A stretch of 64,000 nt of DNA from positions 524,926-588,925 of the forward strand of contig JADJFE010000002.1 in assembly GCA_016708725.1 (NCBI GenBank), read 5' to 3'. Numbering within the stretch: the first letter of the stretch is position 1; the number at the start of each line of letters is the position of its first letter. Made by a program: the position numbers and the translations under genes. Origin of the DNA: Candidatus Aalborgicola bjergmarkensis (GTDB lineage: Bacteria; Pseudomonadota; Gammaproteobacteria; Burkholderiales; Burkholderiaceae_C). This document shows, piece by piece, positions 44,601 through 51,724 of this stretch. Below the pieces are notes generated by a model. It worked only from the letters and a program-made list of their open reading frames with translations. It had not been told where the DNA came from and made no database searches.

Positions 44601-46374
44601 CAACAGCAGCATTTTTCCGGCAACACCCGGTTTGAACTTTTGGTCTTATTCTCCCTATGCCTCCGATTCGAGTAGCGCGTGGTTCGTTCACTTTCTCGAT
44701 GGCGACACCTACAACGGCAGCCGAGGCGACGGCAATGCAGTCCGCATGGTGCGCGGTGGACTGTTTGTGGACTCTTTTGTTGTGACGGTTGACAAAAGTG
44801 GTGCGGGAGCAGGCACTATCACCAGCGCTCCGGCTGGCATTAGTTGCGCAAGCACGTGCAGCGCCACGTTTACCCGAGGCACGAGCGTAACACTCACGGC
44901 CACGCCTTCCACCGGCAGCACCTTTACCGGCTGGAGCGGCGCTTGCACGGGTACGGGCAGTTGCAGCGTGACGGCAGCCAAGAGCGTCAACGCAACGTTT
45001 GCGCTCACCACACCCCCCCCTGTGTGTAGATTGAGCGCCAATCCGGCCAGTATCACGGCTGGCAGCTCCGCGACCCTGACTGCAAGTTGCACCCCGGCAG
45101 CGACCAGTTACACATGGACGGGTGGCACATGCGCAGGCTCTACAGGCACCACTTGTACGGTCACGCCGACGGCTACAACCACTTACACCGTTGCGGGTAC
45201 CAATGCAGGTGGAACCGGAACGGTGGACAGTGCTTCCGTGACGGTTACGACCCCAGGTGGTGCCCCGGTTTGCACCCTGCGCGCCAATCCGGCCTCCATC
45301 ACTGCAGGTGGCAGTTCGACCCTCACCGCAACTTGCAACCCTGCGGCGACCAGCTACATCTGGACGTTTGGCGCTTGTGTCAGTACTTCGGCCACTTGTA
45401 CGGTGAAACCAACGGTTACGACCGCCTACGGAGTGCAGGGTAGCAATGCCGGTGGCACCAATCTGGCAGTTAGCGCCGCCGTAACAGTCACGGCTAACAC
45501 CACGTCCTACACCGTCCCCGGCACCCTGGGCAACGATGTCTTCGTGCTTACGGCTGGGAACAGCTACTACGGTGGCGCTGGCAACGATACCTACATCATC
45601 AGTCCCAGTACCTTGCGCGACGGCGTGACGGCCAGGATCATTGATAGCGAAGGCGATAACCTTATCCAGTTGGTCGATGGCATGACCGTGACGGCAAGCA
45701 GCTTCTACACCGATGCCGCGCAGCTCACGCTCTCCGGTGGGGCCACGGTGCAGATACTGGGTGCTTCAAAATTCAAGTTCCAGGTGGGAGCCAATGCACC
45801 GGCAGGCGATACGGCGACGATTCTGACCTATGCACAGTTTGTTAGCAGCCTGGGCGCTTCTTTGACCAGCGGAACGCTTCCGGCATCGGGCACAGCGGGT
45901 TATGTCGTACCAACGGGCTTTACACAGGCATCTGCGCCCGCGCCAGCTGTGGTGGGCAGTTCCTACACTGTACCTGGCACCCTGGGCGATGATGTTCTCG
46001 TGCCATCCGGGGGCAACAACTACCTCGGCGGTGGCGGCAATGATGTTTATATCATCAGCCCTTACACCTTGAGCGGCACGGTAACAGCCAAGATCATCGA
46101 CAGCGAAGGTGCCAACGTGATCCAACTGGTCAATGGAATGACGATTGCATCCAGCACCTTCTACAACAATGCCATGCAACTGACGCTATCCAACGGCGCC
46201 ACGGTGCAAATTCTGGGTGCCTCCGGCTTTGTCTACCAGTTGGGTGCCAATGCTCCGGCGGGCGAGACGGCCAGCAGCTTGAGCTACGCGCAGTTTGCCG
46301 CCACGCTGGGCGCCAGTGTTCCGACGGGTACTTCTGCGGTGAGTGGCAGCGCCAACTTTGTTGTTTCAAGGTAG
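35650..46374 (+). CDS. Giant secreted protein with twelve DUF1566 modules
   Basis: 3574 residues with a signal peptide (LLACLLLLIAPFAQA). Twelve ~140-residue DUF1566 (Lcl C-terminal) modules are arranged as six pairs; first members carry GLTWMRC.MGQTW, second members NLTWKRC.EGQTW. Each pair is followed by an InlB-like beta repeat (SGTGTGTVTSSPTGINCG ... ATPATGSTFTGWSGAC). Nine Ig-like domains (CTLSANP..IT.G.S.TLTASC) and four BACON-like domains (CAWTATSNASW.TI) are interspersed. Two C-terminal repeats match those of the M23 protein. In each DUF1566 module the segment between FWSGSP and VRLVRGGQ varies strongly. It is probably a surface or released adhesin. Confidence 0.9.
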   Translation: MAPTSTICSVLRWLLACLLLLIAPFAQATLTINNDGTVTDPNTGLTWMRCSMGQTWDGSTCTGSANIYSFYQAEALTSTVTFAGQSDWRMPNIRELQTIVDRSVYSPAIASGAFPNTPSWVFWSGSPDANTSYAAWSVYFGDGFASRSRNKSEYLAFRMVRGGQSFDSLLAVARPTSDYVDNGNGTVTHTPTNLTWKRCAQGQTWTGSTCSGTASFYTFDQANTLTGTTTFAGQNDWRVPTENELISLVDYSIVQYNDGPAINSSVFPAIPDPYFLNYFWSASPQAGSSTNAWYIDFDLGNAYNYDRSSNFAVRLVRGGQPAGSFVLAVSKSGTGTGTVTSSPTGISCGSTCSASLASGTSRTLTATPATGSTFTGWSGACTGTGSCTISMTAAKSITATFSLNVTAPVCTLSANPTTITAGGSSTLTASCTPAATSYTWTGGTCAGTTGATCTVTPTVTTTYAVAGTNAGGTGAAVGATVTVPVASTLYPNADGTVTDASTGLTWMRCAMGQTWDGSTCAGTVSTYTFAQANALTNTVTFAGQSDWRMPNIRELQTIVNRSVYSPAIDSAAFPNTPGSYFWSGSSYANASISAWRVYFLNGHANGDSTSSTYAVRLVRAGQLQASLLNIARPASDYVASSDGTVTHSPTNLMWKRCVEGLTWTGSTCSGTINGMTFEQAAVFSSGFAGYSDWRLPTEEELLSLVDYSTHSPTINSSIFPVTPSAISWSASPYANSSSRAWGVDFDDGHVYDNGRNGKYAFRLVRNGQSAAPLVLTVSKSGTGTGTVTSSPTGINCGTTCSASFTSGTSVTLTATPATGNMFTGWSGACTGTGSCTVSMTAVKSVTATFSPSVQPLPCTLSASPTTITVGSSSTLTASCNPAASSYTWTGGTCAGTTGATCTVTPTATTTYTVAGTNAGGTGTAPSVTVTVTVNPCTYALGTSSASVAASASTGNVISVTASCAWTATSNASWLTITSGASGSGSGSVGYTVAANTGTSSRTGTLTIAGQTFTVTQGISPPSCTLDANPSSITAGSSSTLTASCIPAATSYTWTGGTCAGTTGATCTVTPTATTTYTVAGTNAGGTGTAPSVTVNVCTYALGASSASVSASASTGSVNVTSSCAWTATSNASWITISSGASGSGSGSVGYAVVANTGTSSRTGTLTIAGQTFTVTQGVSPPSCILDANPSSITVGGSSILTASCTPTATSYTWTGGTCAGTTGTTCTVTPTATTTYTVTGTNAGGTGAAASATVTSPNADGTVFDPKTGLTWMRCSMGQTWDGSTCIGTANTYTYDQANALIGTVTFAGQNDWRMPNIRELQTIVDRSVYNPAIDSIAFPNTPSLFFWSGSPDVGNSDYAWMVSFYLGSAYDGYRYDDYYAVRLVRGGQSFGSLLSVTRPTSDYVDNGNGTVTHTPTNLTWKRCVEGQIWNGSTCTGTASTYSFDQAKALTGTATFAGQSDWNLPTEDELLSLVDYTIAAPGPTINSNIFPATPSSYFWSGSTYDDSSSYAWYVSFSFGAALGYDHHSGYNAVRLVRGGQSVGSFVLAISKSGMGTGTVTSNPTGINCGSTCSASFTSGTSVTLTATPTTGSTFTGWSGACSGTGSCTVGMTGTRSVTATFALSVPPPPCTLSANPATITAGVSSTLTASCSPAATGYTWTGGTCAGTTGATCTVTPTATTTYTVTGTNADGTGTAASATVTVNPCTYTLGTSSASVAASASTGNVSVTSSCAWTATSNVSWISITSGASGSGNGTVAYTVAANTGTAARMGTLTIAGKTVTVTQSSSTLQVNADGTVTDLNTGLTWMRCSMGQTWDGSTCTGTASTYTFDKANALTGTVTFAGQNDWRMPNIRELQTIVDRSVYNPAIDSAAFPNTLSSAFFSGSPYTYDSSYAWYVEFYYGGSYNYRRSSNYAVRMVRGGQSVDSLLSITRPTNDYVDHGDGTVTHTPTNLTWKRCIEGQTWTGSTCTGTASTYTVDQANTLTGTTTFAGQIDWRLPTEDELLSLVDYNSYNPAINISIFPSVPSSRFLSSSPDVGYSYLMWVVDFDYGGAYHGYGNYVVRLVRGGQSSGSLVLAVSKSGTGTGTVTSGPTGINCGTTCSASFTSGTSVTLTATPATGSTFTNWGGACSDTGSCTVSMTETRSVTAAFSLTAPVCTVSANPASITVGSSSTLTASCSPTATSYTWTGGTCAGTTGATCTVTPTATTTYTVAGTNAGGTGTAASATVTVACTYALGTSSASFSAPASTGNVSVTSSCAWTATSNVSWITITSGASGSGNGTVAYTVDANAGTSARTGTLTIAGKTFTVTQSTSTDDGTVTDLNTGLTWMRCAMGQTWTGSDCSGAATAYTFYQANALTGTVTFANQSDWRMPNNRELQTIVDRSAYSPTIDSAAFPNTPSAYFWSGSSFAQTSNLAWRVYFLNGYADYENLSSNPGSSHAVRLVRGGQSQVSLLNIARPASDYVANSDGTATHGPTNLMWKRCVEGQTWTGSTCSNTTINAMTFEQATAFSSVFAGYSDWRLPTEEELLSLVDYSTDNPAINSSIFPITPRAASWSNSPYVNSSIRAWGVDFSNGYVYDNGRNGSYAVRLVRGGRPSGSFVLAVSKSGTGTGTVTSVPDTINCGSTCSVALASGTSVTLTATPATGSTFAGWSGACTGTDSCVVSMTETKNVIAMFNPMVCTLSANPSSITVGSSATLTASCSPAATSYTWTGGTCAGTTGATCTATPAATTTYTVAGTNAGGTSAADSTIVIVTFDPDGTVFDPKTGLTWMRCAMGQTWTGSTCSGAAKTYTFDGANALTGTVEFANQSDWRMPTIRELQTIVDRSVYSPAINSAAFPNTPRSSTWSGSPSANGSTLAWLVHFNYGGAYYGNQGNSYTVRLVRGGQSFGPLLDIARPTSDYVDNGDGTVTHTPTTLTWKRCAQGQTWTGSLCIGTASTYTFDLANALTGTTTFAGKSDWRLPTVNELVSLVDYAISSPGPMINSSIFPATPGLNFWSYSPYASDSSSAWFVHFLDGDTYNGSRGDGNAVRMVRGGLFVDSFVVTVDKSGAGAGTITSAPAGISCASTCSATFTRGTSVTLTATPSTGSTFTGWSGACTGTGSCSVTAAKSVNATFALTTPPPVCRLSANPASITAGSSATLTASCTPAATSYTWTGGTCAGSTGTTCTVTPTATTTYTVAGTNAGGTGTVDSASVTVTTPGGAPVCTLRANPASITAGGSSTLTATCNPAATSYIWTFGACVSTSATCTVKPTVTTAYGVQGSNAGGTNLAVSAAVTVTANTTSYTVPGTLGNDVFVLTAGNSYYGGAGNDTYIISPSTLRDGVTARIIDSEGDNLIQLVDGMTVTASSFYTDAAQLTLSGGATVQILGASKFKFQVGANAPAGDTATILTYAQFVSSLGASLTSGTLPASGTAGYVVPTGFTQASAPAPAVVGSSYTVPGTLGDDVLVPSGGNNYLGGGGNDVYIISPYTLSGTVTAKIIDSEGANVIQLVNGMTIASSTFYNNAMQLTLSNGATVQILGASGFVYQLGANAPAGETASSLSYAQFAATLGASVPTGTSAVSGSANFVVSR

Positions 46375-46386
46375 CAGCCATCAAGG

Positions 46387-46459
46387 ATAGTGGTGTAATC
46401 GGGAATGTTGGGAATGTCGGAAATGTCGGGAGCGCGATCCTGACACCGCCGGGCGTGCT
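46387..46459. repeat. Flanking direct repeat, right copy
   Basis: The counterpart of 31758-31829, located 13 bp after the giant gene's stop and about 95 bp before lplT. It contains a short internal GGAATGTCGG-type repetition not present in the left copy. Confidence 0.7.
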
Positions 46460-46554
46460 ATAACCGCAAGCCGCTTGCCAATCAACCAATCAACCCTACA
46501 ACAACCAGACCAATCCTGTGCATCAATCACCCCTGGTGCGCACGCCACTTACGC

Positions 46555-47838
46555 ATGAAACGCGGTTTTTACACCATCATGTCAGCGCAGTTTTTCAGCT
46601 CGCTGGCAGACAACGCCTTATTTGTTGCCGCAGTGCAATTACTGCGCAGCAACGGCGCGCCCGAATGGCAGCAAGCCGCTTTGGTGCCCATGTTTGCCCT
46701 GTTTTATGTCGTGCTGGCACCGTTCGTCGGCGCTGCAGCCGATGCCTTGCCCAAGGGGCGGGTCATGTTGCTCAGTAACAGCATAAAAATTTTTGGCTGC
46801 CTGATGATGCTGTTTGGCTCACACCCCTTGTTGGCGTATGGCATTGTGGGCCTGGGAGCTGCGGCCTACTCACCGGCCAAATACGGCATTTTGACCGAGT
46901 TGTTGCCAGCATCCCAGTTGGTCAAGGCCAATGGCTGGATTGAAGGGCTGACCATTGCCTCCATCATTCTGGGTGTCTTGTTGGGCGGGCAACTGGTTAG
47001 CCCCGCAGTCGCCGTCAAGTTGCTGGATTGGGACTTTCCTGTCATTGATACGGGCGTTGACACTGCGCCGGAAGTTGCCATTTTCATACTCATTTTTGTG
47101 TATTTTCTGGCAGCCTGGTTCAATACGCGCATTCCGCTCACCGGCGTGCCCATGCGCGCCCTGCCAGGCAATATCCTCACGCTGCTGCCGGACTTCTGGC
47201 ATTGCAACAGCCGTTTGTGGCGGGATCGCCTGGGGCAGATTTCGCTGGCCACCACCACCTTGTTCTGGGGTGTGAGCGGCAATCTGCGCTTCATGGTGCT
47301 GGCCTGGGCCTCTGCTGCTTTAGGTTATGGCGTGACGCAAGCATCGAACCTGGTCGGCGTGGTGGCCATTGGTACGGCCATTGGTGCCATAGCGGCCTCC
47401 ATGCGCATGCGGCTGCACCAGGCAACACAGGTCATCCCCCTGGGCATTGGCATGGGGGTTTTGCTCCTTTTGCTGAATTTCATCAACAATGTATGGGTTG
47501 CCGCGCCATTTCTGGTGCTGCTGGGCGCCCTGGGCGGTTTTCTGGTGGTGCCCATGAATGCCTTGCTGCAACACCGGGGGCATAACCTCATGGGTGCCGG
47601 GCGCTCCATCGCCGTGCAAAACTTCAACGAACAGGCCTGCATTCTGGGCCTGGGCGGCCTCTACAGCCTATCCACTGGCGTCGGTTTGTCGGCATTTGGT
47701 GCCATAACGGTCTTTGGCCTGATGATTGCCGGTTTCATGCAGCTCATCAAACGCTGGCATGAAACCAATTGCCGAAAGCACCACGCCGAGGTCGAGCATC
47801 TGCTGAATCTGGCCCGGCACGATAACCTGCATGGCTAA
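46555..47838 (+). CDS. lplT: Lysophospholipid transporter LplT
   Basis: 427 residues, a major-facilitator membrane protein with the LplT start MKRGFYTIMSAQFFSSLADN and ALFVAA, GAAAYSPAKYGILTELLPAS and QLVKANGWIEGLTIASIILG blocks. LplT flips lysophospholipids across the inner membrane for re-acylation. The length is about normal and some 11-12 hydrophobic segments are visible. It converges on the thioredoxin-like gene with a 4-nt overlap (47835-47838). Confidence 0.93.
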   Translation: MKRGFYTIMSAQFFSSLADNALFVAAVQLLRSNGAPEWQQAALVPMFALFYVVLAPFVGAAADALPKGRVMLLSNSIKIFGCLMMLFGSHPLLAYGIVGLGAAAYSPAKYGILTELLPASQLVKANGWIEGLTIASIILGVLLGGQLVSPAVAVKLLDWDFPVIDTGVDTAPEVAIFILIFVYFLAAWFNTRIPLTGVPMRALPGNILTLLPDFWHCNSRLWRDRLGQISLATTTLFWGVSGNLRFMVLAWASAALGYGVTQASNLVGVVAIGTAIGAIAASMRMRLHQATQVIPLGIGMGVLLLLLNFINNVWVAAPFLVLLGALGGFLVVPMNALLQHRGHNLMGAGRSIAVQNFNEQACILGLGGLYSLSTGVGLSAFGAITVFGLMIAGFMQLIKRWHETNCRKHHAEVEHLLNLARHDNLHG

Positions 47839-48365
47839 AACTTCGTCGCGGCATCGGGGGGTATGCGAAACAGCTTGCGCACCAGCGCCAATGCCTCGGG
47901 ACTGTCCCACTCCTTGGCGCCATAGTGCTTGCCGAGAACCCGGCCCTGCGCATCAACCAGAATTGTCAAGGGCAGCCGGTTGGCGCCCAGCATGTTTTCC
48001 AGTTGCAAGGCGCTGTCAATATAGTGGTTGAAGGTTGCATTGGTTTGCCGCAAAAAGGCCTTGGCGCGGTCCGGGTAGTCGTCGGTGGAGATGCCAATCA
48101 GCTGAAAGTACCGGCCTTCGTCGCGCCAAGCCAATCTTTCGAGCGAGCCCATCTCCTGCCGGCAAGGACCACACCAACTGGCCCAGACATTGATGATGAG
48201 AGGTTTGCCACGAAACGACGACAAGCGGCGCGGCGGACCGTTGAGGCCCTGCATGGTCGCCTCGCGCAAGGTCTGGCCGATCTCGACCTCGCCCACCGTC
48301 GCGCCAAAGGAGGGGGCGCATACGAAAAAACCCAGTACCACGGAAAAGAAAATTGATCGCATCAT
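47835..48365 (-). CDS. TlpA-like thioredoxin-fold protein
   Basis: 176 residues with a signal peptide (MMRSIFFSVVLGFFVCAPSF). The thioredoxin fold has the active site NVWASWCGPCRQEMGSLERL, a cis-Pro segment (ANRLPLTILVDAQGRVLGKH) and an FQLIGISTDD strand, as in TlpA/ResA-type periplasmic disulfide reductases. Two adjacent ATGs (48365 and 48362) could start it. Confidence 0.9.
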   Translation of the reverse strand: MMRSIFFSVVLGFFVCAPSFGATVGEVEIGQTLREATMQGLNGPPRRLSSFRGKPLIINVWASWCGPCRQEMGSLERLAWRDEGRYFQLIGISTDDYPDRAKAFLRQTNATFNHYIDSALQLENMLGANRLPLTILVDAQGRVLGKHYGAKEWDSPEALALVRKLFRIPPDAATKF

Positions 48366-48405
48366 GACCCAATGAAAGAAAAACCCTGCCCTGCCTTACC
48401 CTGCC

Positions 48406-48654
48406 CTACCCATCGCGTGCCAGGCACTGGCGGTAGCGCTCCTTGACCCGGTGGGCGAACCAGTCGGTGGTGAGCTTGCGGGTGATTTTAGGACTCTTGA
48501 GATTGATAGCGGGCATCACCTGCCGGGGTAGCGGGTTGTCGGCATTGGCACTGGCATTGGCATTGGCCAACTGGAACAGTTTTTTGTACAGCGGGCTATT
48601 GCCGAATGCAGCAGACTTTTCCAGGAGCAGTTGCACCCCGGGCTGGTATGCCAC
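48406..48654 (-). pseudogene. DUF1615 C-terminal fragment
   Basis: About 70 residues from LLLEKSAAFGNSPLYKKLFQ to AHRVKERYRQCLARDG match the end of the DUF1615 lipoprotein at 28249-29436. The upstream part is absent. No signal peptide or start is credible. It is a relic of a duplication or rearrangement between the two places. Confidence 0.85.
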
Positions 48655-49315
48655 GCCCCTTTGGGGCTTTGGGACATCGCCGGTTCACCAACGGGGCTTG
48701 GAATTCGTGCCCCAACGGGGCACCGCATACCAGCGAAGGGCAACGCCCTGGAAAGGGCACAACGCCTGGAAAGGGCACAACGCCCCGGAAAGGGTACAAC
48801 ACCCCGAGACCGGCAAAACACGCTCCGAACAATTCCCACAATCCCCGTGTTTCATTGAATTTGTGTCGTTCGAGATGCCAGCCGCCGCGTAGGTTTTCTT
48901 TGGGGTTATGACAGTAAAAGTGCGGTCTTGGAGTGCGGTCTTGGCAAGAGTTCATCCTGCTTGGTATGGCGCAAATTCAATGAAACACGGGGATGCTGTA
49001 GTTGCCCAGGCGGCGTTCCAATCCACTTGGATTCCAAAGGTCTCGCGAACCCACATCGCGGGCATGGCCCGCTCCTACAGGTGAAACATCACATCAGTTT
49101 CATATCACCCGTGATATTAAAAATACCAAAGCCGCACTATAGGCGCTCCCCGCAAGCCTCCGTGGCACGTTTTCAGCCTCAAATCAGGCATCAAATCAGC
49201 CGCTAGCCCCCGTGGAATGTGCGGGTACAGCTATTAAAAACGTACTTCACCTGGAAGATTAGAATGCAAGCGCAGTACGACTCCGCCAACAGTAACCCGA
49301 TGATCCAGTAACCCG
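48655..49315. repeat. Intergenic region with tandem and inverted repeats
   Basis: No gene is convincing. Around 48740-48800, three to four copies of a ~19-bp unit (GGAAAGGGCACAACGCC) stand in tandem. CCCCGTGTTTCATTGAATTTG (48843-48863) is exactly inverted at 48972-48992. A single arm of the dispersed palindromic element lies at about 49211-49230. CAGTAACCCGATG is duplicated just before the patatin start. Confidence 0.7.
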
Positions 49316-50506
49316 ATGCACGCATTACAGCTTTACGCAGGCCCGAAGGCATTTTCCGCTATCGAGAAAAACGGCTTGCAGCCCAGCGATGTTTGCACCA
49401 TTCCTGCTGCTGCGGGAGGCCCGAAGGGGCTGATTCTAGGGGCTTTGGACCGCTTCATATTCGGGGATTGGCTGGCAGGGTCCAGTCACCCGGTTGATCT
49501 GGTGGGTGCTTCCATAGGCGCCTGGCGCATGGCCACGGCCTGTCTGGACCAGCCGGTGCAGGCGTTCGAGAGGCTGGAGTACGAATACATTCACCAGCAT
49601 TACGAACTGGCACCCGGCCAGAAGCGCCCCAGCGCAGAGTTTGTGAGCGAACTGTTTGGCAGCAATCTGCGCGCTTTTTATGGCGGACGAATCCCCGAGG
49701 TATTGGGCCACCCGCGCTACCGGCTACACGTCCTCACCACGCGCGGACGCCATTTCCTGCGCCGGGAGCACGCTGTGGGCACCCCGCTGGGGTATCTGGG
49801 TGCGTTTTTGACCAATGCCGTACACCGCAAGGCAATGGGCGCCTGGCTGGAGCGGGTGGTGTTTTCGAGTCCATCCCCGACCTCGACCACCACCAGCGGC
49901 GCGCGTTGTGCCGCCTTGCCGTTTGGCACTGCAGACTACCGTACCCGGCAGGTGCTGCTGACCGAGGCCAACTTCAGCCCGGCGTTACAAGCGAGCTGTT
50001 CGATTCCATTTGTACTCAACGCCGTGCATGACATCGCCGGTGCGCCCCCTGGAGCGTATTGGGACGGTGGCATCACCGACTACCACCTGCATCTGGATTA
50101 CACCGCATCTGCTACATATGCTATAAAAGAGAGAGCTGCCCCCGCACGATTGACGGGCGATAACGGCATAAATGGCATAAACGACGTGGGTGGCATAAAC
50201 GGCATCGTTCTGTACCCGCATTTCCAGAAGAACGTGGTGCCTGGATGGCTCGACAAAAGCCTGAAATGGCGTCACCACGCCAGCCACCATCTGGACACCA
50301 TGCTGCTGTTGGCACCGCATCCGCAGTGGGTGAAAACGCTGCCCAATGGCAAGCTGCCAGACCGCACCGATTTCACACACTACGGCAATGATCTGGCTTC
50401 CCGCGTCAAGGCATGGAACGCGGCAACACGCGCCAGCGTGCAGATGGCCGAGGAATTTGCCGAGTGGCTGGAACGTCCCGATATGGGACGGGTGCTGCCG
50501 CTGTAA
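49316..50506 (+). CDS. Patatin-like phospholipase
   Basis: 396 residues. The nucleophile elbow is VGASIGAWRMA (GxSxG), the oxyanion loop AAAGGPKGL, and the second catalytic residue the Asp of YWDGGITDYH, so the Ser-Asp dyad is complete. There is no signal peptide, so it is probably cytoplasmic. Between about 50110 and 50210 the frame contains ATYAIKERAAPARLTG and a Gly-Ile-Asn repetition that looks like a translated piece of the dispersed palindromic repeat inserted in frame. Confidence 0.88.
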   Translation: MHALQLYAGPKAFSAIEKNGLQPSDVCTIPAAAGGPKGLILGALDRFIFGDWLAGSSHPVDLVGASIGAWRMATACLDQPVQAFERLEYEYIHQHYELAPGQKRPSAEFVSELFGSNLRAFYGGRIPEVLGHPRYRLHVLTTRGRHFLRREHAVGTPLGYLGAFLTNAVHRKAMGAWLERVVFSSPSPTSTTTSGARCAALPFGTADYRTRQVLLTEANFSPALQASCSIPFVLNAVHDIAGAPPGAYWDGGITDYHLHLDYTASATYAIKERAAPARLTGDNGINGINDVGGINGIVLYPHFQKNVVPGWLDKSLKWRHHASHHLDTMLLLAPHPQWVKTLPNGKLPDRTDFTHYGNDLASRVKAWNAATRASVQMAEEFAEWLERPDMGRVLPL

Positions 50507-50545
50507 CCCATAAACAAATAAACAATAACCAATAGGGAGCAACAG

Positions 50546-51724
50546 ATGGCTCGGCATGTTTTCCACTTCTCTATTGCCATGCTTGTGCTTACCGCCACGC
50601 TGCTAGCGTGTACGGGCAAGACCGATCCTGGCCCAATACCGGCGCCGACGGCCAGCAGCGCAGCCGGCAAAGCGCCGGTGGCGGTTGTGACCGTGCCAGC
50701 ACGCCAAGGCGATCTGGATGTGGTGCTGGAAGCGATTGGCAGCGTGACTGCGCTTGCCAGCGTGGAGGTGAAGGCGCAGACCACGGGGGTGATAACGCAG
50801 GTGCATGTGCGCGAGGGGCAGTTCGTGCAGGCCGGGCAATTGTTGTTCACGCTGGACGCGCGTGCGGATGAGGCCAATGTAGCCAGGCTGGATGCCCAGA
50901 TGGCGCGCAACAAAGCCTTGCTGGCCGATGCGCAGCGCCAGTTGGCGCGCAGCCGCGATCTGGTTGCCAGGAATTTCATTTCCCAGGGTGCGCTGGATAC
51001 GAATCAGGCCCAGGTCGATGCCCAGAGCGCCAATCTGGCAGCGGATCGCGCCGCACTGGCAGCCGCCAAGCTGGCGCTGGCCTACAACCGCGTACATGCA
51101 CCAGCCGCCGGACGACTGGGAGCAATCACCGTCTACCCAGGAACGGTGGTGCAGGCGAATCAGACCACTTTGGTGACCGTGACACAGCTCGACCCCATCA
51201 ACGTCAGCTTCAACCTGCCACAGCGTGCCCTGCCCGGCGTGCTGGCGGGTCTCCAGGATGGCGCTGCCAACGCCGTCCAGGTCAGTCTGCCCGAGGGGCG
51301 GGGTACGCGCACGGGCCGTGTGCATTTTGTTGACAATATGGTCGATGCTGCCACTGGCACCGTCAAGGTACGCGCGCGCTTTACCAACCCGGATGGCGCC
51401 TTGTGGCCCGGCTCCTTTGTGACCGCAGCGCTGGTCTCAAAAACGCTCCAGGGTGCGGTTCTGGTGCCAACGGCTGCCATCATCCAGAGCACACGCGGCA
51501 GCATCGTCTATCTGGCCGTCAAGGACAAGGCGGTGTTGCGCCCGGTCAAGGTGTTGGCAGCACAAGGTGAGGAGTCAGCCGTGACCGGTGTCAACGCCGG
51601 GGACATGGTGGTGCTGGATGGCCGCCAGAACCTGCGCCCGGATACTCCGGTGACTTCGGTTACTCCGGCAGCAAAACGCGCTGCCTCGTCAGCTTCACCA
51701 GTCCCGCCAGCCTCATCACCATGA
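50546..51724 (+). CDS. RND efflux periplasmic adaptor (membrane-fusion lipoprotein)
   Basis: 392 residues with a lipobox (TATLLAC). The domain order is that of AcrA/MdtA: a lipoyl half-motif (SVEVKAQTTGVITQVHVREG), an alpha-hairpin (DAQMARNKALLADAQRQLAR), the second lipoyl half (YNRVHAPAAGRLGAITVYPG) and beta-barrel (VSFNLPQRALPGVLAGLQ). It links an RND pump to an outer-membrane channel. A GGAGCAAC ribosome site precedes ATG 50546. It overlaps the permease gene by ATGA. Confidence 0.93.
   Translation: MARHVFHFSIAMLVLTATLLACTGKTDPGPIPAPTASSAAGKAPVAVVTVPARQGDLDVVLEAIGSVTALASVEVKAQTTGVITQVHVREGQFVQAGQLLFTLDARADEANVARLDAQMARNKALLADAQRQLARSRDLVARNFISQGALDTNQAQVDAQSANLAADRAALAAAKLALAYNRVHAPAAGRLGAITVYPGTVVQANQTTLVTVTQLDPINVSFNLPQRALPGVLAGLQDGAANAVQVSLPEGRGTRTGRVHFVDNMVDAATGTVKVRARFTNPDGALWPGSFVTAALVSKTLQGAVLVPTAAIIQSTRGSIVYLAVKDKAVLRPVKVLAAQGEESAVTGVNAGDMVVLDGRQNLRPDTPVTSVTPAAKRAASSASPVPPASSP

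Noticed and set aside
33830..46080. RTX toxin or type I secretion substrate
   Set aside because: Only isolated GGAGND-like turns occur in the C-terminal repeats; there are no tandem nonapeptides and no adjacent ABC/HlyD secretion genes.
35650..46374. Complete diversity-generating retroelement
   Set aside because: No reverse transcriptase, accessory protein or template repeat is present in the window; only the target-like variable modules are.
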